Of a stretch of 64,000 nt of DNA, positions 42,640-53,077 are shown one piece after another; position 1 is the stretch's first letter; each line of letters begins with the position of its first letter. Origin of the DNA: Gari tellinella (lineage: Eukaryota > Mollusca > Bivalvia > Cardiida > Psammobiidae); NCBI GenBank assembly GCA_922989275.2, contig OV277863.1, positions 48,962,999-49,026,998 on the forward strand, given 5' to 3'. Both the position numbers and the translations under genes were made by a program. The notes beneath the pieces are model-generated. The model had not been told where the DNA came from, searched no databases, and saw nothing but the letters and a program-made list of their open reading frames with translations.

Positions 42640-42790
42640 CGTTTAAGCTCATCATTCTCTAAGGTATCCATTAGCAAACAGTGTAGACCCTGATGAGACG
42701 AAGCAAATCGGTATCTGCAATGTTTGCTATTTCATATGAAATAATATGTTGTTTGAATTATAACTGTAGTGATATTATAGCACCCTTGTA
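42640..42790 (+). mobile_element. Family I fragment
   Basis: TTAGCAAACAGTGTAGACCC..TGATGAGACGAAGC and TTTGCTATTTCATATGAAAT..AATATGTTGT. The right core arm is partly lost. Confidence 0.45.
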
Positions 42791-43004
42791 TATTTCTATA
42801 ATTAATTACTTCACCAAGCAGGAGGAGATAGTTCATAGTTCATATACAGACGTTAATGAGTTTTAAAATACGAGATACGGTCTAAGCAATTACCACACAT
42901 AATTACCACCATCGCCCAATATTTCAAACGATTTGTTTGCTTTTGCCAGGTTAGTGTGATAGTTTAAATAGACAGACATGCCAAACAAAACCATCTGTAG
43001 TCTA

Positions 43005-43222
43005 TTAACCACTTCACATCCTTATCCCGAGTACAACCGTTATTTGCAAGCAGTTTGAATCCTGATTAGACACAGCGTAACGCGGCATCTAATCAGGATT
43101 CAAACTGTTTGACATTCATTTCATATTTCTTAACTAAAACAAACCCTAAACATTTAATTTGAGAAATCAAAGCAGACAACAATTGTTTAAAATTGATGAC
43201 TTCATGGCAGTGAAGGGGTTAA
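43005..43222 (+). mobile_element. Family O TTAA MITE, complete
   Basis: TTAACCACTTCACATCCTTA to GGCAGTGAAGGGGTTAA. Core AAGCAGTTTGAATCCTGATT..AGACACAGCG-TAA-CGCGGC and mirror, then ACATTTAATTTGAGAAATCA and AAGCAGACAACAATTGTTTA. Its TTAA ends are clear. Confidence 0.88.
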
Positions 43223-43299
43223 CCTTTAGCACACTGTGGTATAATCGTCTTCAAAAGTTGTCGTCTCCAAAAAGTCTCGTGGTTTTCTTCAGGAAATAT

Positions 43300-43370
43300 C
43301 AACAGTGTCAAACAGTCACCCGGCGTCTCATCTAAATCTACTTGTTTGTTAATTGCCGGTATTTTACATG
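43300..43370. repeat. Core remnant
   Basis: GTGTCAAACAGTCACCCGGC..GTCTCATCTAAATCTACTTG, a one-sided core. Confidence 0.4.
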
Positions 43371-43494
43371 CACCAGGAGCGTGTATTAGGTTCACCTTCA
43401 GCTATTTCATTTCCGCCTACAACATTCTGTCTTCTTTAGCATTTATAGAAATGTACTTGTCTGCACATTCCGTAATGCAATATCATCTGAATAT

Positions 43495-43562
43495 CAAACT
43501 TACTGATTGAATCCAGATGAAACGCCGAGTGACTCGGCGTCTCATCTGGATCCAAATTGTTT
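43495..43562. repeat. Type-I hairpin core
   Basis: ATCCAGATGAAACGCCGAG-T-GACTCGGCGTCTCATC and GGATCCAAATTGTTTGC. The apex differs from those elsewhere. No ends recognised. Confidence 0.65.
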
Positions 43563-44140
43563 GCTAAAAGCTAAAACAAACTGGCATACAAAGTGATCAA
43601 TTTATCGTATGTGTAAAACCTGCACACACATATCTGTGAAAGAAGTAAGTGCTGATGCAATAATGATGCCTACATTCGTCTTGGAAAAGTACAAAAAAAA
43701 TTTCACTATTTATGCCAAACGCCTCATTCTTCTTGTTGGCACACGAGACTGTAGATTAGCCAGCAAAAAGTGTCTATCTGAAAGAGAAAGTAGGCAATGT
43801 GCTTGACAAAACATTAATTCCAATCATCTAGTATTGTCCTTTTCACTCATTCTCTGCAAAAGATGCCGTCCGTGACATTTAAATAAAAAATATGATCCAA
43901 ATCATTTGTGCCTGATTTCTCGTTCGTAACATTTATGTTTGAAACTTCAATGCAGACGGTGATTTTAGACTGACGATGATATAGAACAGAACGCATTTGA
44001 TACATAAATGAGTTAATGCCTGCTTATTTCCAACCAGGGTTTCAAATGATTTAATTGCAGTCAAGTGTAACTAGAAATATCTTTAAAGAAAATATTCAGC
44101 GGAATGAGTGGATGAACTAATGCTATAGATGGGTGTGCAA
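43563..44140. other. No feature recognised
   Basis: A 65-residue plus frame (43609-43806), Cys/Lys-rich, without a recognisable domain. No repeat signature apart from a scrap GCAGACGGTGATTTTAGACT near 43950. Confidence 0.4.
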
Positions 44141-44306
44141 TAAAGGAATAAACAACATATTTTTGACGTTCATGACGGTATGACTACATTAGCTTCGCAG
44201 GGGGTAAATTGCGTAAACGCCCAAAGGGCGTTTTCGTTAAATTTACCCCCCGAAGCTAATGTAGTCATACCGTCATGAGCGGCAAAGAGATGTTGTTTAT
44301 TCCTTA
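44141..44306. repeat. ~166-bp palindrome unrelated to the other cores
   Basis: Arms TAAAGGAATAAACAACATAT ... CATGACGGTATGACTACATT..AGCTTCG and the mirror to GTTGTTTATTCCTTA. Apex ACGCCC-AAA-GGGCGT. A few mismatches near the outer third. The right arm reads GGTCATACCGTCATG-type sequence in reverse. No terminal TA or TTAA logic evident. Confidence 0.85.
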
Positions 44307-45394
44307 TATTTATATTTATATTTTCTGTCTTGTCAATTTAATGTGTTTGTTGGCCAGATTTGTTTTTCTGTATAAGAATTTATCATATACCGGTCAAAGA
44401 GGTTTGATAGATGTAATGTCGATGTAATAGCCATTCCAGTTTCTAAATATGGTGAGAAAGTAGTCCCAACTTCATATACTCTAACTGTATTAAAAATTCA
44501 GGATTTTTTCCAGTAAACTTTCTCTCTGTGAATGGAAAAGACTTACAAGGCAAACAAATAACAGTGCAACTTGAATATCTATTGCCAAAGCACATTCTAA
44601 AAATACAGGTCGCGGTTGTTTTCTTAACCCATTTACACACATAGCAACGCGATGGCAACGACCTATGGGTCTGTATCACTCCGCTAGTGTCATATGACCG
44701 TCGACCAATGGGAGCTTAGTGTTAAGTGCCCGATGTAGTCTATTTGAAGAAGTCCACGTTTAGCACGGGCGAAATCCGAACTGGCTAAAACCAGTTCCGA
44801 AGTGTAGGTTCATCGGCAGATGACCCGCAAATGTTTAATAGGATTACATAAGACTTTACATGGTGAATGTAAATATAATTGAATGAAATTGGGGTTTTCA
44901 AAGAATTGTAATAGCTTGGATTGAAAAGCAAAAAATACAAGTAAAATGCAAAACTATCAATGTACAGAAATGCAAAACAAAACAATAATTTAACTCATAT
45001 CCGAGCTACTGGTAGGAGATCCTCGCAATAATCTATTGTTCTATATATCAAACTTTATTCATAGAGTGTCTTGAAACAAACTATAATTAAATAAACTACT
45101 GTGTTGTCTGCTGTAGATTCTCTTACACGTCACTTTTGTAAATAAGGATGAAATAACACAATTGTGTTTAACTCACTTGAGGCCATTTATTATATTGTTA
45201 TTAAGTAATGTATGGTAAATATTAAAACAAATTGGTTCCTCTGTATATCTATAAAAAGATTTCAGATGTCATATCTTAATATAGAAGCATGCTTGCATCA
45301 GCACAGTGTAGTAAATTGCAGTCTGTGTCTCTAAGTTTTACACTCACGATTCATATCTGGTAAAACTGTAATTGTGCATAGACCAGCCTACAGA
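44307..45394. other. Feature-poor DNA
   Basis: A TTAACCCATTTACACACATA start at ~44625 suggests a TTAA-element left end without a matching right end. Otherwise nothing supported; the frames here are short and without domains. Confidence 0.4.
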
Positions 45395-45523
45395 GCTCCA
45401 GATAAGAGGGAGTAAACTGAACAAATCACATTTTTTCACTCATTTCAGCACCAAACCCTATGATGGTACTACTCATTTGGATCGTCTCGAAGAAAAATAC
45501 CCCTTATCTGGAGCCCTGGCTAC
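45395..45523. mobile_element. Family T small element
   Basis: Inverted ends GAGCTCCAGATAAGAGGG and CCCCTTATCTGGAGCCCTG. Interior TTTTTTCACTCATTTCAGCA..CC matches 14150-14185. About 130 bp. Confidence 0.6.
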
Positions 45524-46150
45524 TATCCAACCAGACAATTCAGTTTTCAACAGGTGCTTTTGATTATAAATTTTTGATCAAATCTGATTGGTTGAATATG
45601 CTGGTCTATTTAAGAGATACCATTCAGCTCCGCTGAAAAACTGTTTATACGGAAACATTAAGTTTCTCGTATATCAGGGATTTTCAAACATTCAGGTACG
45701 CTACTGATTTGACATCTCCCTTGTGTCTGGTTTGATCTATATACTCACGATTAACTTCCCCTATAAACAGTTAATCCTTGGGTAGGCGTGAATGCGTCAA
45801 TTACATGTACTATGAGTGAACCTGTGAAGAATACACGTGTCTTATGCAACACTGTAGACCCCAATACCAGGGGGATTCTATAGGAGCCCACTGATTAGGT
45901 TCTGTATTTTTGTGATATTTATAGTAAGGAAGGACTATATTGAATTTGATTCTAGTTCCAAGGGTAAAATGATTAAGGTATATACGTGATTGTTTTCATT
46001 AACTATTGTAGTTTCGAATATGTTATCTGTTCTAAATAGATCTACCACCTGCTTCAATTTTGTGATTTACTATGTTCTTCTATTTTTGCAGAGGTTTAGA
46101 ATCCAAGTGACAATTAGTTTGTATTGTGACAGGTGCGCAGCCACTCTTTG
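45524..46150. other. Mostly unassigned DNA
   Basis: A J-like scrap (TTATGCAACACTGTAGACCC..CAATACCAGGGGGATTC) lies at ~45842-45885. Nothing else supported. Confidence 0.35.
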
Positions 46151-46156
46151 GTCTGG

Positions 46157-46452
46157 TTAACGTCTACTCATTCACCGCAGAGACTTCAAATGAACAATTC
46201 CAGTTCCATTTATGTCAGGGCCAATGTGACAATTTAAGGTTGTTTACACGATATATTGCATTTACATGTACCTGGATTAGCACATGTTGAGGAATTAAAG
46301 ACACATTAACTTCTGCTTCTAAGGGTTTGCACTGTTTGTCATTTTGCAATATACATGTATTGTTTAAATCAACACCAAATATTTATCAACAGAATACACT
46401 TATTTGGAAACTGGAATTGTTCATTTAAATGTTTTATGGAGTGAATGAATTC
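46157..46452. mobile_element. Family J remnant(s)
   Basis: GAGACTTCAAATGAACAATT..CCAGTTCCATTTATG, then GGGTTTGCACTGTTTGTCAT and, in reverse, GGAAACTGGAATTGTTCATT. Both outer arms of J, facing inward, with a disrupted centre. Confidence 0.5.
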
Positions 46453-46613
46453 AGTAGTGACGCCTACACGTGTTCTATGTTGAAGAAATCCAAAGTCCTT
46501 AATCGTTGCAAGAATAACCAAATCATGTTTCAAAGTTGTAATATAATTGCAGATAACAAATATCATTGGGACGATTATAAAAGGAAGTGCTAGTAGGAAC
46601 AAACACAATTTTT

Positions 46614-46715
46614 TTCATAAATAGATACAATTCGATATATCGAGCTCACTTAACTTAATTTTACTCGTATTTCTACTTCGTAATTACGAACTCGCGTGAG
46701 TCGAACATATCCGTA
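46614..46715. mobile_element. Family L half copy
   Basis: ATTCGATATATCGAGCTCAC and GTCGAACATATCCGTATA. It ends precisely where a family C element starts. Confidence 0.5.
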
Positions 46716-47041
46716 TACAGCGCTCCCTCTCTACAACGACACCCAACGGGAGAGTAAAAATGTATGTTTTGTTCAGAGGGAGTCGTTATAGGGAGGGAAA
46801 TTCACTTACATTTGCAAACAGCGTCACGTGGCGTCTGATCTGGATTCAAGCTGTTTGTCACTGCTCAATAAGTTTTTTTCTGCCAATGTCCATTATGTAA
46901 AACACCAGACGACAATTTTAACAGACGACAATGCAGTCGTGAATATGTTTAACAATACTGTTCTCTTAAGGGAACTGTGACAAGAGTCGTTGTAAGGAGG
47001 AAATAGTTGTTGGGAGTGCGTTGTAGAGAGGGAGCGCTGTA
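46716..47041 (+). mobile_element. Family C TA MITE
   Basis: TACAGCGCTCCCTCTCTACA to AGAGGGAGCGCTGTAT. The left core arm is reduced to AACAGCGTCACGTGGCGTCT; the right arm is intact. Arm sequence ACACCAGACGACAATTTTAA is present. Confidence 0.9.
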
Positions 47042-47555
47042 TTACAGATATGTTCTACTCTCCAGATATATATAATCGATTGTACATTTAATACGTCATG
47101 ATCGATACTTAGCAACATTTAAACATCTGTGTTTCAATCGACACATTGATCATTTTATATGAATAGAACACCAGACATTCCAAATTTCGCATTTTATAAA
47201 AATATGATTAATTCATTTCGAAATGTTTCACATTCTAGGATAACCGGATGCTATTTGCAATCCTTGCACAAAAATACCAAGTAATTATTCGGTCTCTATT
47301 GATTCCTGGTAGGACTAAATGTACAGGCAAGTGTTCAAGCGCATACAATCTCCATAAAAAGGTGCCGTATTGGGTATTGAATAGTGAAAAACGTGAGCAG
47401 AGACGCCTACATGTGTGCTATTTTGAAAGTCCATGAGTGTTGTAAAAATATCCATACCGGGGATACAGCCTCTTTACCATTAGTTATATTCTGGCAGGCA
47501 AATATTTACATGGAGTAACACCATTGCTGGTGACACATAGACTAGGGTTTAGAAC

Positions 47556-48154
47556 TACAATACTCCCCCTGTACAACGGCACCCAATGGGAGACAAAGAT
47601 TGTGTGTTTATATCGGAAGGGGTTGTTATAGAGATGGAAATTGGCTTACTTTGCAAACAGCTTGAATCCAGATAAGACACCGCTTACCGCGGAGTCTGTT
47701 TTGGATTAAAGCTGTTTGTCACTCGTCATTAAGTTCCTTTCTGTCAAAATGTCCATTAACCCTTTCCCCCATAGAAGCGACTTTTAGCACATTCGTTTTA
47801 TTCATCCGCTGAAGAAAATAGTTCCAAATTATACCGTAATGAATATGTGTCATATTTAATACTTTCCTTATTCTAGCAGTTAATAGCTTAAAGCAGGCTG
47901 AAAGTTAAGCAGAATGCGCCTTAGGGCGCATTCTGCTTTACTTTCAATCTGCTTTAAGTAGTCACATATCTTCAATACTACAAACAATGCTATCAGGTAA
48001 AGGGTTAAGTAAGAAAAACAGCAGAAAACAAATTTTAAGCAGACGATATTAAAGCAGTAAAAGCGTTAGACATTACTGTCTTGGAAAAATGGCAAGCACT
48101 GTTGTAAGGAGGGCGTCGTTGTTGGGAGGGCCATTGTAAGGAGTGAACATTGTA
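47556..48154 (+). mobile_element. Family C MITE split by family B
   Basis: TACAATACTCCCCCTGTACA to GGAGTGAACATTGTA. Core AACAGCTTGAATCCAGATAA..GACACCGC-TTACC-GCGGAGTC and mirror. The phrase AAAATGTCCAT breaks at TTAA and resumes at GTAAGAAAAACAGCAGA. Confidence 0.85.
47756..48008 (-). mobile_element. Family B TTAA MITE nested in family C
   Basis: TTAACCCTTTCCCCCATAGA to ATCAGGTAAAGGGTTAA. Core AAGCAGGCTGAAAGTTAAGC..AGAATGCGCC-TTAG-GGCGCATT. Full length. Confidence 0.93.
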
Positions 48155-48223
48155 CATACTTATGATGTTTGAGAATTCGAATATAACTACCTCTCCATTG
48201 TGCAGTTTGAAGATTTTTTCATG

Positions 48224-48580
48224 TATAGTGCTCCCTCCTTACAACGGCCCTCTGGACAACGTTTCCCTCATAACAACAACGCTTGCCACTGTTCCCCAAA
48301 TAGACAGTTATGTCTAACGCTTGCTGCAATATCGTCTGCTTAAAAGTGTCGTCTGCTGTATTTCTCAAAGTCATATATCTAATATTGTGACAGAAAAAAC
48401 ATAATGCCGAGTGACAAACAGCTTGATTCGAGATCAGACGCCGTGCGTTACACGGTGTCTGATCGGGATGCAAGCTGTTTGCAAATGTAAGCCGATTTCC
48501 CTCCCTTTAACAACTTTCTCCGAACAACTCACATACCCGTTGTCTCCCATTGGGTGTTGTTGTAGAGAGGTTGTACTGTT
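48224..48580 (-). mobile_element. Family C TA MITE
   Basis: TATAGTGCTCCCTCCTTACA to GTAGAGAGGTTGTACTG. Core AACAGCTTGATTCGAGATCA..GACGCCGTGCGTTACACGGT and mirror. 70 bp downstream of the preceding C element, in opposite orientation. Confidence 0.87.
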
Positions 48581-48582
48581 AC

Positions 48583-48800
48583 TTCTTAACTGTATTACCA
48601 CTTGTAAAATGGTTTATATTTTGCAAACATTTTTGACCCTGATCAGACTGAAATCGTGACGTGGCGTCTGATCAGGATCCTAATTGCTTGACACTAATTG
48701 CAATATTGGTATAGTCAATTTATCTAAATTCTAAATGTGAGAAATACAAGCAGACAAAAAATATTTAAACTAGATGACGACATAGCAATGACGGGGTATA
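48583..48800 (+). mobile_element. Family O MITE, diverged
   Basis: TTAACTGTATTACCACTTGT, GCAAACATTTTTGACCCTGA..TCAGACTGAAATCG, GTGGCGTCTGATCAGGATCC, then AAGCAGACAAAAAATATTTA and AGCAATGACGGGGTATA. Confidence 0.7.
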
Positions 48801-48841
48801 CATGTATATTGTCCACATGCAGTAGTTTTTTAACAGTTGAA

Positions 48842-48914
48842 CAGTTTTGAACGCACCACTCCTGTGTGAAAAGAGCGCTATATAAATCTGGTATAAAAAT
48901 AATAATAACTGATA
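48842..48914 (+). repeat. SINE/L2-like 3' tail
   Basis: TTTTGAACGCACCACTCCTG..TGTGAAAAGAGCGCTATATA then AATCTGGTATAAAAATAATA. Pairs with the copy at 40044. Confidence 0.6.
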
Positions 48915-48929
48915 GACTAGATTATAAAA

Positions 48930-49197
48930 TACAATCAAACTTTGATATCTCGAACTGGCTTAAGTCGAACACATCCTTATTTCAAAGTTAAAACGTGGCT
49001 TAACCACGTTTTAACTTTGAAATAAGGATATGTTCGACTTAAGCGAGGTAATAAATGAATGAATGGTGTTTTACGGCCCATCGACACAAAAGGGTCATTT
49101 AGAGCCGAGTTAAGCGAGGTAGAAATAATGAAATTCAGCAGTAGAAATACAGGAAAAATCGAGTTAAGCGAGTTCGAGATATCGAAGTTTGACTGTA
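48930..49197. mobile_element. Family L MITE, complete but with an insert
   Basis: TACAATCAAACTTTGATATC to GAGATATCGAAGTTTGACTG..TA. Central perfect hairpin ATTTCAAAGTTAAAACGTGG..CTTAA-CCACG and mirror. About 70 bp (near 49052-49120, GAATGAATGGTGTTTTACGG..) interrupt the right arm between two copies of GTTAAGCGAGGTA-like sequence. Confidence 0.8.
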
Positions 49198-49199
49198 CG

Positions 49200-49437
49200 T
49201 GCAATAAAATATAATAATATAACTTTCGCATCGTTCAAAAGCCGGTCGATTCATGCTCTAGTCATATCTTTAACATAGTGCGGTAACCTGCACTCCACAA
49301 AATGTCTATTTTCAAATTGAGATGACAGGCATTGCGACCGAAAACTTAGTTTCACAATGCATTGAGTCTGATCAATCTACTGAATCACTGATGAAACCTT
49401 ATACTGTTTGCAATGTAGAGATTTAGCAGTAAAAGGG
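49200..49437. other. No feature recognised
   Basis: A core scrap GAGTCTGATCAATCTACTGA lies near 49365. Nothing else seen. Confidence 0.35.
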
Positions 49438-49690
49438 TTAACCCATTACCCTATAGCCTGTTTCTAGTTGTGAAGATAGGTGACCACTTAAAGCAGGTTA
49501 AAAGTAAAGCAGAATGTACCTTAAGGCACATTCTGCTTTACTTTCAACCTGCTTTAAGCTACCATCTGCTAGAATATTGAAAATATTTCTGATGTTATAT
49601 TTATAACTGTATAAATTGGAACTATTTTCTTCAGTGGAGGAATAAATTAAGAGGCGTAAAACATGGGCATTTATGGGAGAAAGGGTTTAA
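49438..49690 (+). mobile_element. Family B TTAA MITE, complete
   Basis: TTAACCCATTACCCTATAGC to GGGAGAAAGGGTTTAA. Core AGAATGTACC-TTAA-GGCACATTCT. Right arm ACTATTTTCTTCAGTGGAGG. Confidence 0.9.
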
Positions 49691-50063
49691 AAAACCGAAC
49701 AACAGACCAAAGCATAGCCTCTGAATATGTGAAAGTATTTGACTTCCTTAACATTTACATGTACGACTTGAAAAGCATATAAAACATTGCTTACAGCCAA
49801 ATGTATTTTCTGTTCAAGTTAGGTTAAATATAACGCAGATTGAGAAAAGCCATTTTAGAGAGTGTATGTATGATATATATGTATAAATTGTCTTTACATG
49901 CTTTAGGCTATCTAAGACACTGTAAATGAAAGAAAATGGATTTCTTATTATATATAACTCGTATACACTGTCATATTCATTATAACAGTTTCGTTTGTTT
50001 CAAACTACAGCATTTGATTTCTTTATTTCAGACACGATGATCCGGTTCATACCGTTATCGATA

Positions 50064-50384
50064 TGCAGCGCTCCCTCTCTAAAACGACATCCAATGGGAG
50101 ACAAAGATCGTGTGCGTTGTTCAGAGTGAGTCGTCAAAAGGGAGGGACATTATTTTACATTTCCAAACAGCTTGAACCCAGATCAGACGCCGCGTAACGC
50201 GGCGTCTGATCTGGATCCAAGCTGTTTGTCACTCTTCATTAAGTGGGTTTTTTTCTGTCAACTTAAAGCAGACGATATTACAACAGTAAAACCGTTAGAC
50301 ATTATTGTCCTTTAGGGACTTGCGAAAAATGTCGCTAGAAGGAGGGAGTCGTTGGGAGGGCCGTTGTAGAGAGGGAGCACTGTA
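50064..50384 (+). mobile_element. Family C TA MITE
   Basis: TGCAGCGCTCCCTCTCTAAA to AGAGGGAGCACTGTA. Near-perfect core AACAGCTTGAACCCAGATCA..GACGCCGCG-TAA-CGCGGCGTC. Confidence 0.9.
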
Positions 50385-50421
50385 TATATAACATGGTAAA
50401 TTTTACCATAAACGCACCCTG

Positions 50422-50796
50422 TACAGTTCTCCCTCCCTACAGCGGCCCTCTGAACAAAGCGTCGCTCATTACAACGACCCTTGCTGCTGTTCCCCAAAAC
50501 AAGACATTTATAACTAACGATTTGATTACTGTTATGTCGTCAGTTTGAACTAGTCGTCTGCTGTTTATTTAAAAAGTCCGTACTGGACATTTTGACAGAA
50601 ACAAAAACATAAAGACGAGTGACAAACAGTTTGAACTAAGATCAGATGCCGCGTGACGCGGCGTCAAATCTTGGTTCGAATTGTTTGCAAATGTACTCTA
50701 AGGGTGTAAATCTTCCCTCCCTATAACAACTCTCTCCAAACTACACACACACACTATATGTCTCCACTTGTGTGTAGTTATAGAGGGAGATGTATA
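50422..50796 (-). mobile_element. Family C TA MITE
   Basis: TACAGTTCTCCCTCCCTACA to TAGAGGGAGATGTATA. Core AACAGTTTGAACTAAGATCA..GATGCCGCG-TGA-CGCGGCG. Faces the previous C copy 38 bp away. Confidence 0.85.
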
Positions 50797-50842
50797 ATGT
50801 CAGGAAAGCTTGTCTACGGTATGCCTTTCTATATAAACAAAG

Positions 50843-51000
50843 AATACAAAGACGAACATTGATATCACGAATACTCTTAAGTCAAACATATCCTAGTGAC
50901 TAAGCCACACTGCAACTTTGAAATATGGATATGTTCAAATTGAGCTTTTTGAAACTATGAAAATAAATTTGACTTTAGCGAGTTTAGATATCGATATCCA
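50843..51000. mobile_element. Family L MITE, diverged
   Basis: AACATTGATATCACGAATAC to GCGAGTTTAGATATCGATAT. Middle CTAAGCCACACTGCAACTTT and ATATGGATATGTTCAAATTG. Confidence 0.6.
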
Positions 51001-51147
51001 GTTCCCACACCTTTGCATAAAGTGTTACCTAAGTGTATCGAATACGTAACAAACTGTTTTTGTCTAAGACTCGCATCAGGTTATAAAGAGGATTAATAAC
51101 TATCATAATTTCAATTGCTTGCTGTTATGTACTTGCCTTTTGTCCTA

Positions 51148-51360
51148 CTTCTTTGATCCCTGAAACTTCAAAAGAATAGGCATAATTTCTAATTGAATCT
51201 AATCCATAAGTTTTATTAGTTATGGTTAATTTACAATATAGTATTAAAAATACAAACATTGTAGACCCTGATCAATCAAACGGCTCCTGCAGGAGTCTTC
51301 TTATCTGGGCATACTCTGTTTACATAAGAAAAGTGTACTTTAAGAGCTACACTTTTTTCT
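51148..51360 (+). mobile_element. Family J, diverged
   Basis: TTTGATCCCTGAAACTTCAA, ACAAACATTGTAGACCCTGA..TCAATCAAACGGCTCC-TGC-AGGAG and TTATCTGGGCATACTCTGTT, then AAAAGTGTACTTTAAGAGC. Confidence 0.65.
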
Positions 51361-51862
51361 TGTGGAAGACACTACAAGTAACTAGTGCTCAATGGGTAAA
51401 AGTAAAATACAGAAAACAATAACTCCTTTTTTAAAGGCTGTGCCTTAGACAGTTTCTTGTACTGAAACTTTCAAAATCGTTATCTGCACTCATGTTGCAT
51501 TATTCTTGTTATAAATTTAAAAGTAAATTTCTGATTTCCCCAGACATGTAATACTTCGTTTATCTATTCGATTTATCTAAAGTGTTTCGCTTTTATTACC
51601 CCATAGCGAGTACCGTCGACTAGAAAAATTGTCCCGATAAGCAGATTTAGACCTGATTTGAAAGAGGTATTTGTGAAAGCTGAAAGAGCTATTTTGTACT
51701 GATATTTTATTGCCATGTTTACCACTTCTGATATATGTATTTAACCCATTTAAAGAAAAGAATTTATATAAGTTTGAACCACACTTATTTGGTATTTATA
51801 TGTGAAATTGTATGTATTGTCAGTAATGACTGTATCTATTTTTAAATAAAATACTGTTTAAA
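51361..51862. other. No feature recognised
   Basis: AT-rich. AAATAAAATACTG at ~51844 could be a retroposon tail, but a body is not seen. Confidence 0.35.
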
Positions 51863-52064
51863 CTAACCCATTTGTGCCCATGATCCCATATATGGGACAT
51901 AGGCAAACAGTGTAGAGTCTGATCAGAGTCTACACTGTTTGCTGATGGGAATTGCAATATAAAACAAAGAGAAAATATTTTTTTTGACCAGGCATCCCTT
52001 TGATAAAAAATGGACTAATCCAATATATAAACAAGGAAGAATCCACTTGGTATAAATGCGTTAA
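51863..52064 (+). mobile_element. Family H MITE lacking its apex
   Basis: CTAACCCATTTGTGCCCATG to GTATAAATGCGTTAA. Core ACAGTGTAGAGTCTGATCAG..AGTCTACACTGTTTGC, one TCTGATCAGA in place of two. The rest of H is intact. Confidence 0.85.
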
Positions 52065-52084
52065 AACATGAACAGCACTGCATC

Positions 52085-52165
52085 CAATAACATTTCGTTA
52101 AGATATAATAAGACAAAGTCTAAGCTGTAACGTTTGAGACGCCAGTTTTCCCATTCCAAACTGTT
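52085..52165. repeat. P/O-type core remnant
   Basis: TAACGTTTGAGACGCCAGTT..TTCCCATTCCAAACTGTTTG then ACACTCTGGTTATAG. Confidence 0.4.
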
Positions 52166-52286
52166 TGACACTCTGGTTATAGTTTCTGAAAGAAATTCGG
52201 AGCAATCAATTCTGAGAAATGTTACAGACCACACGTAAGTAGCTTGCTAAAGCTATCCCTGGTCCTGGCGTTCGCGACTGGACAAG

Positions 52287-52642
52287 TACAGTGCTCCCTG
52301 CCTACAACGGTCATCCCGACAACGATCCCCTCCTTACAACGACCCTTTCCGCTGTTCCCCAAACAAGACATATATGTCCAATAATTTCATGGCTGCAATA
52401 CCGTCTGCTTAAAATTGCGTCTGCTGTTTTTCTCCAAGTTACATAATGGACATTTTTACAGAAAAAAATGACAAGTGGCAAACAGCTTGAATCCAAATTA
52501 GACGCCGCGTTACGCGGCGTCTAATCTGGATTCAAGCTGTTTGCAAATGTAAGCCAATTTCCCTCCCTATAACGATTCCCTCCGAACAACGAACACAGTT
52601 TTTGTCTCCCAGTGGGTGACGTTGTAGGAAGGGAGCGCTGTA
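52287..52642 (-). mobile_element. Family C TA MITE
   Basis: TACAGTGCTCCCTGCCTACA to AAGGGAGCGCTGTA. Perfect core AACAGCTTGAATCCAAATTA..GACGCCGCG-TTA-CGCGGCGTC and mirror. One of the best copies. Confidence 0.92.
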
Positions 52643-52800
52643 TATGCAAACAGCTTGGATCTAGTGCAGGCGTGTGATCTGAATCCAAACATTTTGATAC
52701 TCTTCTTAAAGTTTCTTCAATTTAAAATGTAGTTTTAACTTTTGATTGAATATTTTTTGCTGAAAATTTCAAGCAGACGATATTACGACACGATAAGGCT
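52643..52800 (+). mobile_element. P/O-type fragment abutting family C
   Basis: GCAAACAGCTTGGATCTAGT, TCTGAATCCAAACATTTTGA..TACTCTTCTTAAAGTTTCTT and AAGCAGACGATATTACGACA. Confidence 0.5.
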
Positions 52801-53077
52801 TAATACAAAAAATACTGATTAGTACGTGTTCTATATCAGTAATTCAAGTCAGATATGTCTCCCATGAGTAAACAATTTATGTGACAGAAATGAGAGACAA
52901 ACTGATCAAATCCCAGAACTGTGTTTCAGATTAGACAAAACATAGAGTAAACACTCAGCTCAATTCAGGAGACAAAAAATGAGGGAAGTTGGATTAAAAA
53001 TCAGTTGAATTTGTAGTATGACTGATCTAGGCCCGAACGTTTTGACACTAGTATTAAAGTTTCTTTTAAATTAAATG

